From Purshia tridentata (taxonomy: Eukaryota; Streptophyta; Magnoliopsida; Rosales; Rosaceae), in contig QANT01006850.1 of NCBI GenBank assembly GCA_003254885.1, positions 1-64,000 of the forward strand: a DNA stretch of 64,000 bases, given 5' to 3'. Positions within the stretch are counted from its first letter, which is position 1. The number at the start of each line of letters is the position of its first letter. This document shows, piece after piece, positions 49,851 to 60,789 of the stretch. The notes below the pieces were generated by a model, which saw only the letters and a list, made by a program, of their open reading frames with translations, was not told the origin of the DNA and searched no databases. A program made the position numbers and the translations under genes.

Positions 49851-52554
49851 CTTCAGGCATTAAAAATGCACGAAAACATCATTTCGGTGCATACTTAGTC
49901 CAAATTCGCCCAAACTGCACCAAAACGTTCTTGCTTGGCAAGAAAGACATGAGGAAGCACTTTCCCATGTCTCGATTAGCGTGCTTTCCCTAAAGAGGCA
50001 CTGTAGGTGTAATGAGCTCACGAAAACGTCATTTCGGTGCACACTGAGTCCGATTTGATTAAAGTTATACCAAAACGTTCCCGATCGGCGTGAGAGACAT
50101 TGGGAAGCACTTTCTCATGTCTCGATTAGCGTTCTAGCCGTAAAGAACCACTTTAGGTGCTAAGAATGCACAAATACGTCATTCAGCGCACATTGAGTCG
50201 AATTTGGGTTAACGTTGCACCAAAACGTGCTCGGTTGGCAAGAAAGACATGGGGAAGCACTTTCTCTTATTTGGATTAGCGTTCTAGCCCCTCAAGAAGT
50301 GCACTTCGTGTTCAGAAGGAACTACAACGTCATTTCGATGCATTCTAACTCTAGTTCATCCGATTGCACTTAAAAGTGCCCGGTTGACAAGAAACACATG
50401 GGGAAGCACTTTCTCGTGTCACGATTAGCGTTCTAGACCTAAGGAACAACTTTAAGTGTTAAGAATGCACGAACGCGTCATTTCGGTGCACGCTGAGTGC
50501 AATTTGGTTGACATTGCACCAAATGTGCCCGGTTGGCAAGAAAGACATAGGGAAGCACTTTCTCACGCTTGGATTAGCGGTCTAGGTCTAAAGAAGCACA
50601 TTTCGTGTGAGGATAGAACAAAAATGTCTTTTCGTGCATACTCAGCCTAACCTCATCCAAATTGCACCAAAACGTGCCCGGTTGGCAAGAAAGAGATGAG
50701 GAAGCACTTTCTTATGTCCCGATTAGCGACCTAGCCTTAAAGACCTACTTTAGGTGTTAAGAATGAAGCAAACGTCATTTCGGCGCACACGCTGTACAGT
50801 TTGGCCAAAGTTGGACCAAAACGTTAACGGTTGGCAAGAAAGACATGGGGAAGCGCTTTCTCATGCCTGGATTAGCATTCTAGCCCAAACAAAGCACATT
50901 CCGTGTTTAGAACGAGCAGAAACGTCATTTCGACGCATACTCAGTCCAATTTCGTCCAATCTTCCACCGAAATGTGCCCAGTTGGCAAGAAATTAGATTT
51001 GGGGAAGCACTTTTCTCGTGCTTGGATTAGCGTTCTCGCCCTCAAGAAGCACGTTTTTTCTTACCAACACACGAAAACACCATTTCAGTGCATACTCAAT
51101 CTAATTTCGTTTAACTTGCATCAAAACCTGCCCGATTGGCAATAAGGACACTAGGAAGCACCTTGTCTTGTTTGGATTGGTGTTCTAACTCGAATGAACC
51201 ACTTTAGGTGTTAAAAATGCGTGAAACGTCATTTCGGAGCACACTGTGCACAATTTGGCTAAAGTTGCACCACATCGTGCTCGATTGGCAAGAACCATGT
51301 TCTCATGCTTGGATTAGTATTCTAGACCTCAAGAAGCACATTTCGTGTTAAGAAACAACTAAAACATCATTTCGTTGCACGCTCAGTCTACTTTCATGTA
51401 AATTGCATCAAAACGTGCCCGGTTGGCAAGAAAGATATGGGGAAGCACTTTCTCATGTCTCCATTAGCGTGCTAGCCCTAAAGAACCACTTTAGGTTTTA
51501 AGAATGCACTAAAACATTAGTTCGGTGCATACTTAGTCCAAATTCGCCCAAATTGCACCAAAACGTTCTTTCTTGGAAAGAAAGACATGAGGAAGCACTT
51601 TCCCATATCTCGACTAGCGTGCTAACCCTAAAGAAGCACTATAGGTGTAACGAGCTCACGAAAACGTCATTTTAGTGCACACTGAGTTCGATCTGATTAA
51701 AGTTACACCAACACGTTCCCGATCGGCGTGAGAGACATTGGGAAGCACTTTTTCATGTCTTGATTAGCGTTCTAGCTGTAAAGAACCACCTTAGGTGCTA
51801 AGAATGCATTAATACGTCATTTCAGTGCACACTGAGTCAAATTTGGGTTAACGTTGCTCCAAAATTTGCTCGGTTGGCAAGAAAGACATGTGGAAGCATT
51901 TTCTCTTGTTTGTATTAGTGTTCTAGCCCTGAAGAAGTGCACTTCGTGTTCAGAAGGAACTACAACATCATTTCGGTGCATTCTAACTCTAGTTCATCCG
52001 ATTGCACCCAAAAGTGCCCGGTTGGCAAGAAACACATGGGGAAGCAGTTTCTCGTGTCTCGATTAGCGTTCTAGACCTAAGGAACAACTTTAAATGTTAA
52101 GAATGCATGAAAGAGTCATTTGGGTGCACGCTGAGTGCAATTTGGTTGATGCTGCACCAAAACGTGCCCGGTTGGAAAGAAAGACATAGGGAAGCACATT
52201 GTCACGCTTGGATTAGCGTTCTAGGCCTAAAGAAGCATATTTCGTGTGAGGATAGAACAAAAATGGCTTTTCGAACTTACTCAGTCTAACATCGTCCAAA
52301 TTGCACCAAAACGTGCCCGGTTGGAAAAAAAGAGATGAGGAAGTACTTTCTAATGTCCCGATTAGCGTGCTAGCCCTAAAGAACCACTTTAGGTGTTAAG
52401 AATGAACGAAAACGTCATTTCGATGCACACTCATTACAATTTGGCCAAAGTTGCACCAAAAAGTGAACGGTTAGCAAGAAAGACATTGGGAAGCGCTTTC
52501 TCATGCTTGGACTAGCATTCTAGCCCTAACAAAGTACATTATATGTTTAGAAGG

Positions 52555-52666
52555 TTTTGGTGCAATGTGGACCGAGTTCGCACTGAAATGATGCTTTCGT
52601 GCGTTCTTAACACCTAAAATGGTTCTTTAGGGCTGACACGCTAACCTAGACATGAGAACGTGGGTC
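52555..52666 (-). repeat. Inverted partial monomer inserted in a K monomer
   Basis: A 112-bp reversed D-type segment interrupts a K monomer exactly between GAAGG and AGCGG, which would otherwise be contiguous. No deletion of K is evident, so this is an insertion, not a block inversion. Confidence 0.78.
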
Positions 52667-55157
52667 AGCGGAAACGTCATTTCGCCACATATTCAGTCCA
52701 ACTTTGTCCATCTTCCACCGAAACGTGCCTGGTTGACAAGAATTTAGATATGGGGAAGCACTTTCGCGTGCTTGGATTAGCGTTCTAGCCCTTAAGAAGC
52801 ACCTTTTTTTTTTTCACCAACGCATGAAAACATCATTTCGGTGCATACTCAATATAATTTAATTAAACTTGCATCAAAACGTTCCCAGTTGGAAATAAGG
52901 ATATTAGGAAGCACCTTGTCTTGTTTGGATTGGCGTGCTAACCCTAAAGAACCACTTTATGCGTTAAGAACGCACGAAAACATCATTTCGGTGCATACTC
53001 AGTCCAAATTTACCCCAATTGCACCAAAACGTTCTTGCTTGGCAAGAAAGACATGAGGAAGCACTTTCCCCTACCTCGATCAGCGTGCTTACCCTAAAGA
53101 GGCACTTTAGGTGTAACGACTCACGAAAACATCATTTCGCGGCACACAGAGTCCGATTTGACAAAAGTTACACCAAAACGTTCCCGATCGGCGTGATAGA
53201 CATTGGGAAGTGCTTTCTCATGTCTCGATTAGCATTCTAGTTGTAAAGAGCCTCTTTAGGTGCTAAGAATGCACGAAAATATCATTTCGATGCATACTCA
53301 GTCCAAATTCGCCCAAATTGCACCAAACTGTTCTTGCTTGGCAAGAAAGACATGAGGAAGCACTTTCCCATGACTCGATTTGCGTGCTAATCCTAAAGAA
53401 GCACTTTAGGTGTAACGAGCTCATGAAAACGTCATTTCGGTGCACACTGAGTCCGATTTGATTAAAGTTACACAAAAACGTTCCCGATTGGCGTGAGACA
53501 CATTGTGAAGCGCTTTCCTATGTCTCGATTAGCGTGCTAGCCTTAACAAAGCACATTCCGTATTTAGAAGGAGCAGAAACGTCATTTCGGCGCATACTCA
53601 GTCCAATTTCGTGCAATCTTCCAACGAAACGTGTCCGGTTGGCAAGAAATTAGATATGGGGAAGCACTTTCTCGTGCTTGGATTAGCGTTCCAGCCCTCA
53701 AGAAGCACGTTTTTGTTACGAATGCACGAAAACATCATTTCAGGGCATACTCAATCTAATTTCGTTTAACTAGCATCAAAACGTGCCCGGTTTGCAATAA
53801 GGGCATTAGGTAGCACCTTGTCTTGTTTGGATTGGCGTTCTAACCCGAATGAACCACTTTAGGTGTTAAGAATGCGTGAAACGTCATTTCCACACTGTGA
53901 ACAATTTGGTTAAAGTTGCACCAAATCGTGCTCGGTTGGCACTAACCACGTTCTCATGCTTGGATTAGCATTCTAGACCTCAAGAAGCACATTTCGTCTT
54001 AAGAAAGAACTAAAACATCATTTTGGTGCATGCTCAGTCTACTTTCATGTAAATTGCATCAAAACGTGCCCGGTTGGCAAGAAAGACATAAGGAAGCACT
54101 TTCTCATGTCTCGATTAGCGTGCTAGCCCTAAAGAACCACTTTAGGTGTTAAGAATGCACGAAAACATCATTTCGGTGCATACTAAGTCCAAATTCACCC
54201 AAATTGCACCAAAACGTTCTTGCTTGGCAAGAAAGACATGAGGAAGCACTTTTCCATGTCTCGATTAGCGTGCTAACCCTAAAAAAGCACTTTAGGTGTA
54301 ACGAGCTCACGAAAACGTCATTTCAGTGCACACTGAGTCCGATTTGATTAAAGTTACCCCAAAATGTTCCCGATCAGCGTGAGAGACATTGGGAAGCACT
54401 TGCTCATCTCTCGATTAGCGTTCTAGCCGTAAAGAACCACTTTAGGTGCTAAGAATGCACGAATACGTCATTTTAGTGCACACTGAGTTAAATATGGGTT
54501 AACGTTGCTCCAAAACATGCTCGGTTGGCAAGAAAGACATGGGGAAGCGCTTTCTCATGCTTGGATTAGCATTCTAGACATTTGGGTGAACGTTGCACCA
54601 AAACGTGCTCGGTTGACAAGAAAGACATGGGGAAGCACTTTCTCTTGCTCGGATTAGCGTTCTAGCCTTCAAGAAGTACATTCGTGTTTGGAAGGAACTA
54701 CAGCGTCATTTCGGTGCATTCTATGTCTAGTTCGTTCGATTGCACCCAAAAGTGCTCGGTTGGCAAGAAACACATGGGGAAGCAGTTTCTCGTTGTTAAA
54801 TGTGCATTTTCGCACGCTTTCTTATGCTAACTCCTTAATCTAGAACGTTAGAACTTGGCGTTTTGTGTGTTTTTGCTTTATTTGTGTGTTTTGTAGGCAT
54901 TCTGGAACAAATGAGGAAAAAGAAGCCAAAAGAGCTATTTTCAGACATTTCCTAATCAAGCTACGGAAACTGATGAAATCCTGATGGAACTAGGAGAGCT
55001 GAAATCCTACTGAAACAAGAAATCCTAGCCAGATCAGGAAAACCATCAATGTCTAAGGCCAGAAATGAGGAATCCTAGTTTGACTAGGAAAACCTAACCC
55101 TAGTTGGACTAGGAAAGGTAAATCCTAGTTGAACTAGGAAAACAAAACCCTAGTGAN

Positions 55158-55249
55158 GGATTAGATATATCATTACTAATCCAATGCAATCCAATGCAAT
55201 CCAAGGATGACTATCCTTTCCAATCCAATCATGCGCACCAAACATGGCC
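55158..55249. mobile_element. Possible PIF/Harbinger (Tourist-like) MITE end inside the LTR
   Basis: AT-rich piece with repeated ATCCAATGCA words, ending GCGCACCAAACATGGCC. Read in reverse, GGCCATGTTTGGTGCGC resembles the terminal repeats of Harbinger-type MITEs. The left end is lost at the N at 55157, and I cannot confirm a 3-bp target duplicate. Confidence 0.4.
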
Positions 55250-55443
55250 CAAGAGTCAAGTGGATCACTTCAAAGGCATGCGCAAGGGGGAGTGGGCTTA
55301 ACAGCCGCAAGCCCAAGGGATTAAAAACCCTAGGGGCAGCCACATGTGCTTATGGGCCAAGGCCTTAGGGTAGCTACAAAACCCTAGCCTTAAACCTGAT
55401 TTTTAGTGCTTTCCTTTTCCCTCTTCTCCAAGGAAAGCCTCCC

Positions 55444-55450
55444 TATATAA
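55444..55450 (+). promoter_or_regulatory. TATA box of the Athila 5' LTR
   Basis: TATATAA about 650 bp into the LTR, followed by a GA-rich leader, matching the arrangement in the solo LTR. Confidence 0.6.
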
Positions 55451-55905
55451 ACCCCATTATACTTCAAAATTGGGAGATTGACTTTTGCAGAGAAATTCAG
55501 AATTTAGAGAGAGAGAAGAGAGGGGAATTCGGCCAGCCAAGAGGAGAGGAAGCTTGGCCTTGCCAAGTCCTTGCCAATGCCGCCCAAGGGAGAGGGGCTG
55601 CCGCCCTTACTGCCGTGCACCACCAGCGTCACCGTGACGCCGCCACCACTGCTGCCTAGCCGCCGCCGCTACTCTACCTTGCTGCCCACGACTTGCTTTC
55701 CTTTTTCTTAGTTTTAATTATATTTTTAAGGCTTTTATTGTTGAGTATGTCTAGCTAAACTTACAGCTTGGGCTAGGATGAAGCCCTAGTCATGCTACCT
55801 AATTTTCTTATGGATTGTTGAATTTCAATACATGTTTGTTCATAAATCTTGGATCTCTATTTAAATTGCTTCTATTTGTGTGGCACCTTTGACTGATCAC
55901 CTTAG

Positions 55906-55945
55906 GTTAAATGCATCTAGATTATGTTAAATGCATCTAGATTAT
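55906..55945 (+). repeat. 20-bp tandem duplication in the LTR
   Basis: GTTAAATGCATCTAGATTAT occurs twice in direct succession (55906-55925 and 55926-55945). The first copy and its left flank are the part also found in the satellite at 7859-7884. Confidence 0.92.
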
Positions 55946-56592
55946 GTTGTGAAATTAAATAAGCTTGAAAGGATGATAATTTCAATAGGCAGCAGGAGAT
56001 ACCCTAAGAACCTATCTTTGGGTGAAGGGATCATAGATTTGCACCGTGTACATCGTTTTGGAAGGGTGATCTATGTGTTTGACATCTTCATAGAACTTAA
56101 TGACTCTTGCATGGGTGATTGCCCTAGTTTATCTAGGAACAAGCATGTTAACTTTCTAGAATAGGCCCGATAAGCTCTTAGTACATGCATAAGGAAGGTA
56201 TAACGCCAAAAGGAAATAGCCAAAGCTTTTGGTAGTCAAACTTTATGAACATAAATGTTATTGATTGGATGGATTCCATAAGAATTGAAGGTAGTGTGCT
56301 AGTGGTGTTACCTAAACCCTAGTGCTTTAATTATATTGATTTCTGTCTACTTTCTTACATGTTATTTTCATTAGTTACTAAATCTTTTCAAACCCTCTAA
56401 TTGTTTGTGTGAGTAGTGTTTGGTTTAATTGAAATTAATTAGAGTGGTAATTTATACATCAAAACTCTTCTCTGAGGGATTGACCTCGTTATTTGCATGT
56501 CATACTACTTCGTGACTCGTGCACTTGCCAGTAAATTAGAGCTCTGATTTTAATACTTTATTTTTGCTCTAATAAAACATACAACAAGTTTT

Positions 56593-56610
56593 TGGTGCCG
56601 TTGCCGGGGA
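56593..56610 (+). other. Athila primer-binding site (tRNA-Asp type)
   Basis: TGGTGCCGTTGCCGGGGA, six bases after the LTR end. It differs by one base from the TGGCGCCGTTGCCGGGGA site typical of Athila elements, complementary to a tRNA-Asp 3' end. Confidence 0.88.
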
Positions 56611-56728
56611 AGTGTTATTGGTGTTGATTACTAGTTTAAATATTTTCAATTAAGTCATTGTAAATAAGTTTTGGTTTTTATTTTTGGTTCTACTTTAGAA
56701 TTCTGATTTCTCTTTGTTTTTAGGAACA

Positions 56729-58110
56729 ATGGAGGGATCTAGTTCCAAAGTTACTCCCATTACTCGTGAAGAAGTTGAGAGGATGATAAGTGGTAGTAGA
56801 GGTGTACCTAGAATCACTCGGATACCCATCCGAACTATAGTCGAAACTCTGCCTCCAGCTGAGAATGAAGATGGAGAAGGGGAGCTGGAACAACCGCAAT
56901 ATGCAAGACCCTTAAGTGATTATTCTATCGCCACGTTCATGGTGCAGCCCACAACCATAGCCTATCCTCAAGTGGAGGCCGAGCAATTTGAAATTCAAAG
57001 TGGGATGATTAAATTATTACCTATCTATTATGGCCATGAAGGAGAAGATCCATATTTGCACTTGAAGGAATTCCATGCAATTTGCGAAATTGGCAAACTG
57101 AAGGGCCTAAGTATTGAGCAAAGGAAATTAAGAATGTTCCCATTTTCTCTTAAAGAAAAAGCTTAGAGTTGGCTGTATTCTTTGCAGGTAGCATCAATTG
57201 ACTCATGGGAGGATTTGGAATCCATGTTCCTCAAGAAGTTCTATCCAGCTAGCAAGACCATGAATATAAGGAAGCAAATTCTTGGATTCACTCAAACCGA
57301 GAAGGAACCTTTTGGTGAAAGCTGGGAAAGATACCAAGAGCTTCTTAATTCATGTCCACATCATCGGTTTGCTCCATGGATGTTAATTGAGTACTTTTAT
57401 GAAGGGCTACAAGAGCAAGAACGCATAATGATCGACATGACCTGTGGTGGAGCACTCAAAGAAAAGACTTTTGAAGAAGCATGGGCCTTGTTTGACACGT
57501 TGGCTCCGAATTTCAAATTGGGAAGCAGAAAAAGAGAAGCAGAGAAAATGAGTAAGGTGGAAACTAAAGTCGCTGAACTCAAGCAGATGATGCAAGTGAT
57601 GATGACCAATCAATTCAAAGGGCAACCACAGGAAATGACATATCTGAGTAAGGAGCGAAGTGTAACTCAAGGGAGAAGTACCGAGAGGAGGCCAAGCACT
57701 GTGTTCCATTCTGAACCAAGAATACATATTTAGAAGATATGATGGCCACACTAGCTCAAAGTACAACTTCAATGTCAAAGAACATGGAATCGTTCATGAG
57801 CAGAATTGAAGAGCAGTTGACTGAAACTGCAAAAGCTATCTCTAACCTAGAAACTCAATTGGAACAAGTGACTGCAACCTTGGACAAAGTGATCAAAGGG
57901 GAAGTTGAAGCAATCACAACATTGAGAAGTGCGAAAGTGATAGATAACAAAGTGGGCAATGCTCAAAGGACAAAGAAGAATGAAGTGGATGATGATGATG
58001 ATGATGTAGTCGAGATTCTGGACCTTGAACAAGCCAAAAGAGATGAAGAAAGGAAATTAAAGGAAAAGGAAGAAGAAGAGATGAAGGAGAAAGAGAAACA
58101 TGAGGCAGTT
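56729..58110 (+). mobile_element. Athila gag region, fossil
   Basis: Begins MEGSSSKVTPITREEVERMI. It contains a retrotransposon-gag domain with YYGHEGEDPYLHLKEF, then FLKKFYPASKTMNIRKQIL and ESWERYQELLNSCPHH. The second half is a coiled-coil-like, Lys/Glu-rich stretch with an Asp run. In the family this is the capsid protein. Broken; one part of the element described above. Confidence 0.87.
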
Positions 58111-58129
58111 TAGGCTAGTAGGTAAGCCA

Positions 58130-58800
58130 TGGACATCTCACCTATACCTAGAACTCCACTACCTTTTCCACAGCGTAGAAAGAAGCAAGCTAAGGATGAA
58201 CAAGCAAAAGAGATCCTAGAGATGTTTAAGAAGGTAGAAATTAATATCCCTTTGCTTGATGCTATCGGTCAGATTCCCAAGTATGCCAAGTTTTTAAAGG
58301 GGTTGTGCACACACAAGAAGAGGTTTAAAGACCATGAACAAGTGGCTCTAAGTGAAGAAGTGAGTGCAGTCTTACTTAGGAAGTTGCCACCCAAGCTTAA
58401 GGATCCTGGAAGCTTCACAATTCCGTGTTTGGTAGGGAATCACAGGTTTGAGAAGGCACTGTTGGACTTGGGAGCAAGTATTAACCTGATGCCATATTCG
58501 GTTTTTATGCAATTGGGTTTGGGGGACCTTAAACCCACCAATGTGATTCTACAGCTAGCCAACTGCTTGGTGAAGGTCCCTAAAAAGATGTGCTTGTTAA
58601 GGTTGCTAATCTAATCATGCCAGCTGATTTCATTATTTTCGAAACAGAAGATGTTCCTTCAAGAGAGAAAGAGCTACCAATCATCTTGGCAAGGCTGTTC
58701 ATGACAACTGCAAATACCAAGATCGATGTGAGCACTGGAAGGCTCACTATGATAGTTTTGGGAGAGATGGTTGAGTTTGATGTATTTGGTGCAATGTGAT
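58130..58800 (+). mobile_element. Athila protease region, fossil
   Basis: Contains QIPKYAKFLKGLCTHKKRF and the retropepsin-like segment ALLDLGASINLMPYSVF, in the form usual for Athila and Tat elements, followed by LGDLKPTNVILQLA and DVSTGRLTMIV. In the family it cuts the polyprotein. Not intact. Confidence 0.85.
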
Positions 58801-58839
58801 ACCCTCATGAGGAGGATGATTGCCTGAGAGTTGACATGG

Positions 58840-60070
58840 TTGACCCTTTAGTACGGGAAGTTATAGAATCCACTCCGGACGATCTGATTGAAGAGACCAC
58901 TTCCAAGGTATTGATGGTGGGGGATGATGAGCATTATTCCTACAAAAAGAAATGGGAGGAACAGTTTGAAAGAATATCATATCCAAACTCTAAACTGGTT
59001 GCATCCATAGATCAACCGCCTACATTAGAATTGAAGCCGCTGCCAGAACATCTTAAATATGCATTTTTGGGGGAGAATGAGAACTTGCTAGTAATAATTG
59101 CATCAAATTTGAGCAAGGGAGAAAAGAAGAGATTGCTAAGAGTGCTGAGGGCCAACCGACTGGCTTTGGGATGGACCATAGCCGATATAAAGGGGATCTC
59201 ACTGTCAATGTGCATGCATCGTATATTACTTGAGGAGGACTCTAAACCAACTTGTGACATGCAAAGATGACTGAACCCGACATTGAAGGTGGTGGTGCAT
59301 AAAGAGGTGCTCAAGCTATTGGATGTTGGAATCATCTTTCTGATAAGTGATTCGCAATGGGTCAACCCTGTGCAAGTTGTGCCCAAGAAGAGTGGAATTA
59401 CAGTGGTGAAGAATGATGCGGATGAGTTGGTTCCACAACGAACACAGACGGGTTGGTGTGTATGCATTGATTATAGGAAGCTGAACATTGGAACAAGGAA
59501 AGATCATTTCCCTTTTCCATTCATCGATCAAATTCTTGAGAGACTAGGGGGACACAACCACTACTATTTCTTGGATGGTTATAGTGGGTACAACCAAATT
59601 TCAATTGCACCTGAGGACCAAGAGAAGACAACTTTCACGTGCCCCTTTGACACTTTTGCTTATCGGAGAATGCCATTCAGATTGTGCAACGCTCCAGCTA
59701 CATTTGAAAGGTGCATGATGTTTATTTTCTCTGACATGGTGCAGAAAATCATTGAGGTATTTATGGATGAACTTTCTGTTTTTGGTTGATCATTCGATTC
59801 ATGTCTTGAGAATTTGGAAGAAGTGCTAAAAAGATGTCAAGAAGCCAACTTGGTGCTAAATTGGGAAAAGTGTCCTTTTATGGTACAACAAGGAATTGTC
59901 CTTGGACATATCATTTCAAAGGATGGCATACAGGTAGACAAGGCAAAGATTGATGTGATTACGAAGTTGCCACCACCCTCAAGTGTGAAGGAGGTGAGGA
60001 GTTTTCTGGGACATGCAGGATTTTATAGAAGATTCATAAAAGATTTTTCCCCAAATCTCAAGGCCTCTGT
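58840..60070 (+). mobile_element. Athila reverse transcriptase region, fossil
   Basis: A linker with LKPLPEHLKYAFLGENE leads into RT with VQVVPKKSGITVV, CIDYRKLN, FLDGYSGYNQISIAPEDQEK, TTFTCPFDTFAYRRMPF and CNAPATFERCM, then VLGHIISKDGIQVDKAKIDV and VRSFLGHAGFYRRFIKDFS. These are the conserved RT blocks of plant Ty3/gypsy elements. Not intact. Confidence 0.92.
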
Positions 60071-60079
60071 GCAAGTTGT

Positions 60080-60620
60080 TGCAAAAGGAAGTTAGTTTTG
60101 AAATAGATGAGGAGTGTCTGAATGCATTTAACAAGCTAAAAAAATTACTCACCACTGCTCCAATCATCAAAGCACCAGATTGGGATTTACCATTTGTACT
60201 CATGTGCGATGCAAGTGATTATGCTATTGGAGCTGTGTTAGGACAAAGAGTCAACAAGTTGCCATATGTGATATATTATGCAAGTAGAACTCTTAATGAT
60301 GCACAGCTAAACTATTCCACAACTGAGAAGGAGATGTTGGCCGTAATTTTTGCCTTGGAAAAGTTTTGAAGTTACTTGATAGGGTCCAAAATCACTATTT
60401 ACACTGATCATGCAGCTCTCAAATATCTGTTGCACAAGAAAGATGCCAAGCTGAGGCTAATAAGATGGACCCTACTCTTTCAAGAATTTGATATAGAGAT
60501 CAAGGACAAAAAGGGATGTGAGAATGTGGTTGCTGACCTCTTGAGTAGATTAGTTAATGTTAAGCAAGCCGAAGAGTATACACTGCCCCTGGGAGAGTCA
60601 TTTCCTAACGAGTAGTTATT
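60080..60620 (+). mobile_element. Athila RNase H region, fossil
   Basis: Contains LPFVLMCDASDYAIGAVLGQ, IYYASRTLNDAQLNYSTTEK and [12 protein letters not shown], then [19 protein letters not shown], the standard Ty3/gypsy RNase H that follows RT. Not intact. Confidence 0.9.
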
Positions 60621-60789
60621 TATTATTGATGAAGAACTCCCTTGGTATGCTGATATAGCAAACTATTTAGCAAGTGGGGTGATGCCGAATGAGCTAAGAA
60701 CAGGGCAAAGGAAAAAGTTTCTGCATGATGCTAGGCAATATGTGTGGGATGACCCTTATCTCTTCAGGTTTGGAGTTGATCAACTCGTT

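Larger units (their letters stand above)
45336..54793 (+). repeat. Satellite array, block 3 (plus orientation)
   Basis: The same satellite, forward again. It starts with B-C-D-E-F, passes through a G/H hybrid near 46110 and a pentameric variant (46495-47995), then returns to 11-mer order with A monomers near 49358, 50992, 52745 and 53650. F/K hybrid monomers occur near 49215 and 53505, and a B/D hybrid near 52935. It ends in an H monomer cut by the Athila element at 54793. No gene seen. Confidence 0.94.
54794..56586 (+). repeat. 5' LTR of the Athila-type element
   Basis: Starts TGTTAAATGTGCATTTTCGC, matching the 3' LTR start at 63735, and ends ACAACA shortly before the PBS. It holds CCTAGTTGGACTAGG-type repeats, a TATA box, a GA run, and in its last 700 bp the region conserved with the solo LTR (reverse of 39017-39720). 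It is interrupted by the N at 55157 with a MITE-like piece behind it. Confidence 0.92.

Noticed and set aside
3461-54793. CRISPR-like array
   Set aside because: The repeats are contiguous 149-bp monomers without unique spacers, in a eukaryotic context.
3461-54793. Tandem gene family, rDNA or 5S array
   Set aside because: No rRNA sequence, Pol III boxes or open gene structure; the unit structure is a simple satellite with HOR.
3461-54793. CENP-B box in the monomers
   Set aside because: No match to the TTCG....A..CGGG core found by eye.
57407-57778. 123-codon minus-strand ORF
   Set aside because: Antisense shadow of the Athila gag region.
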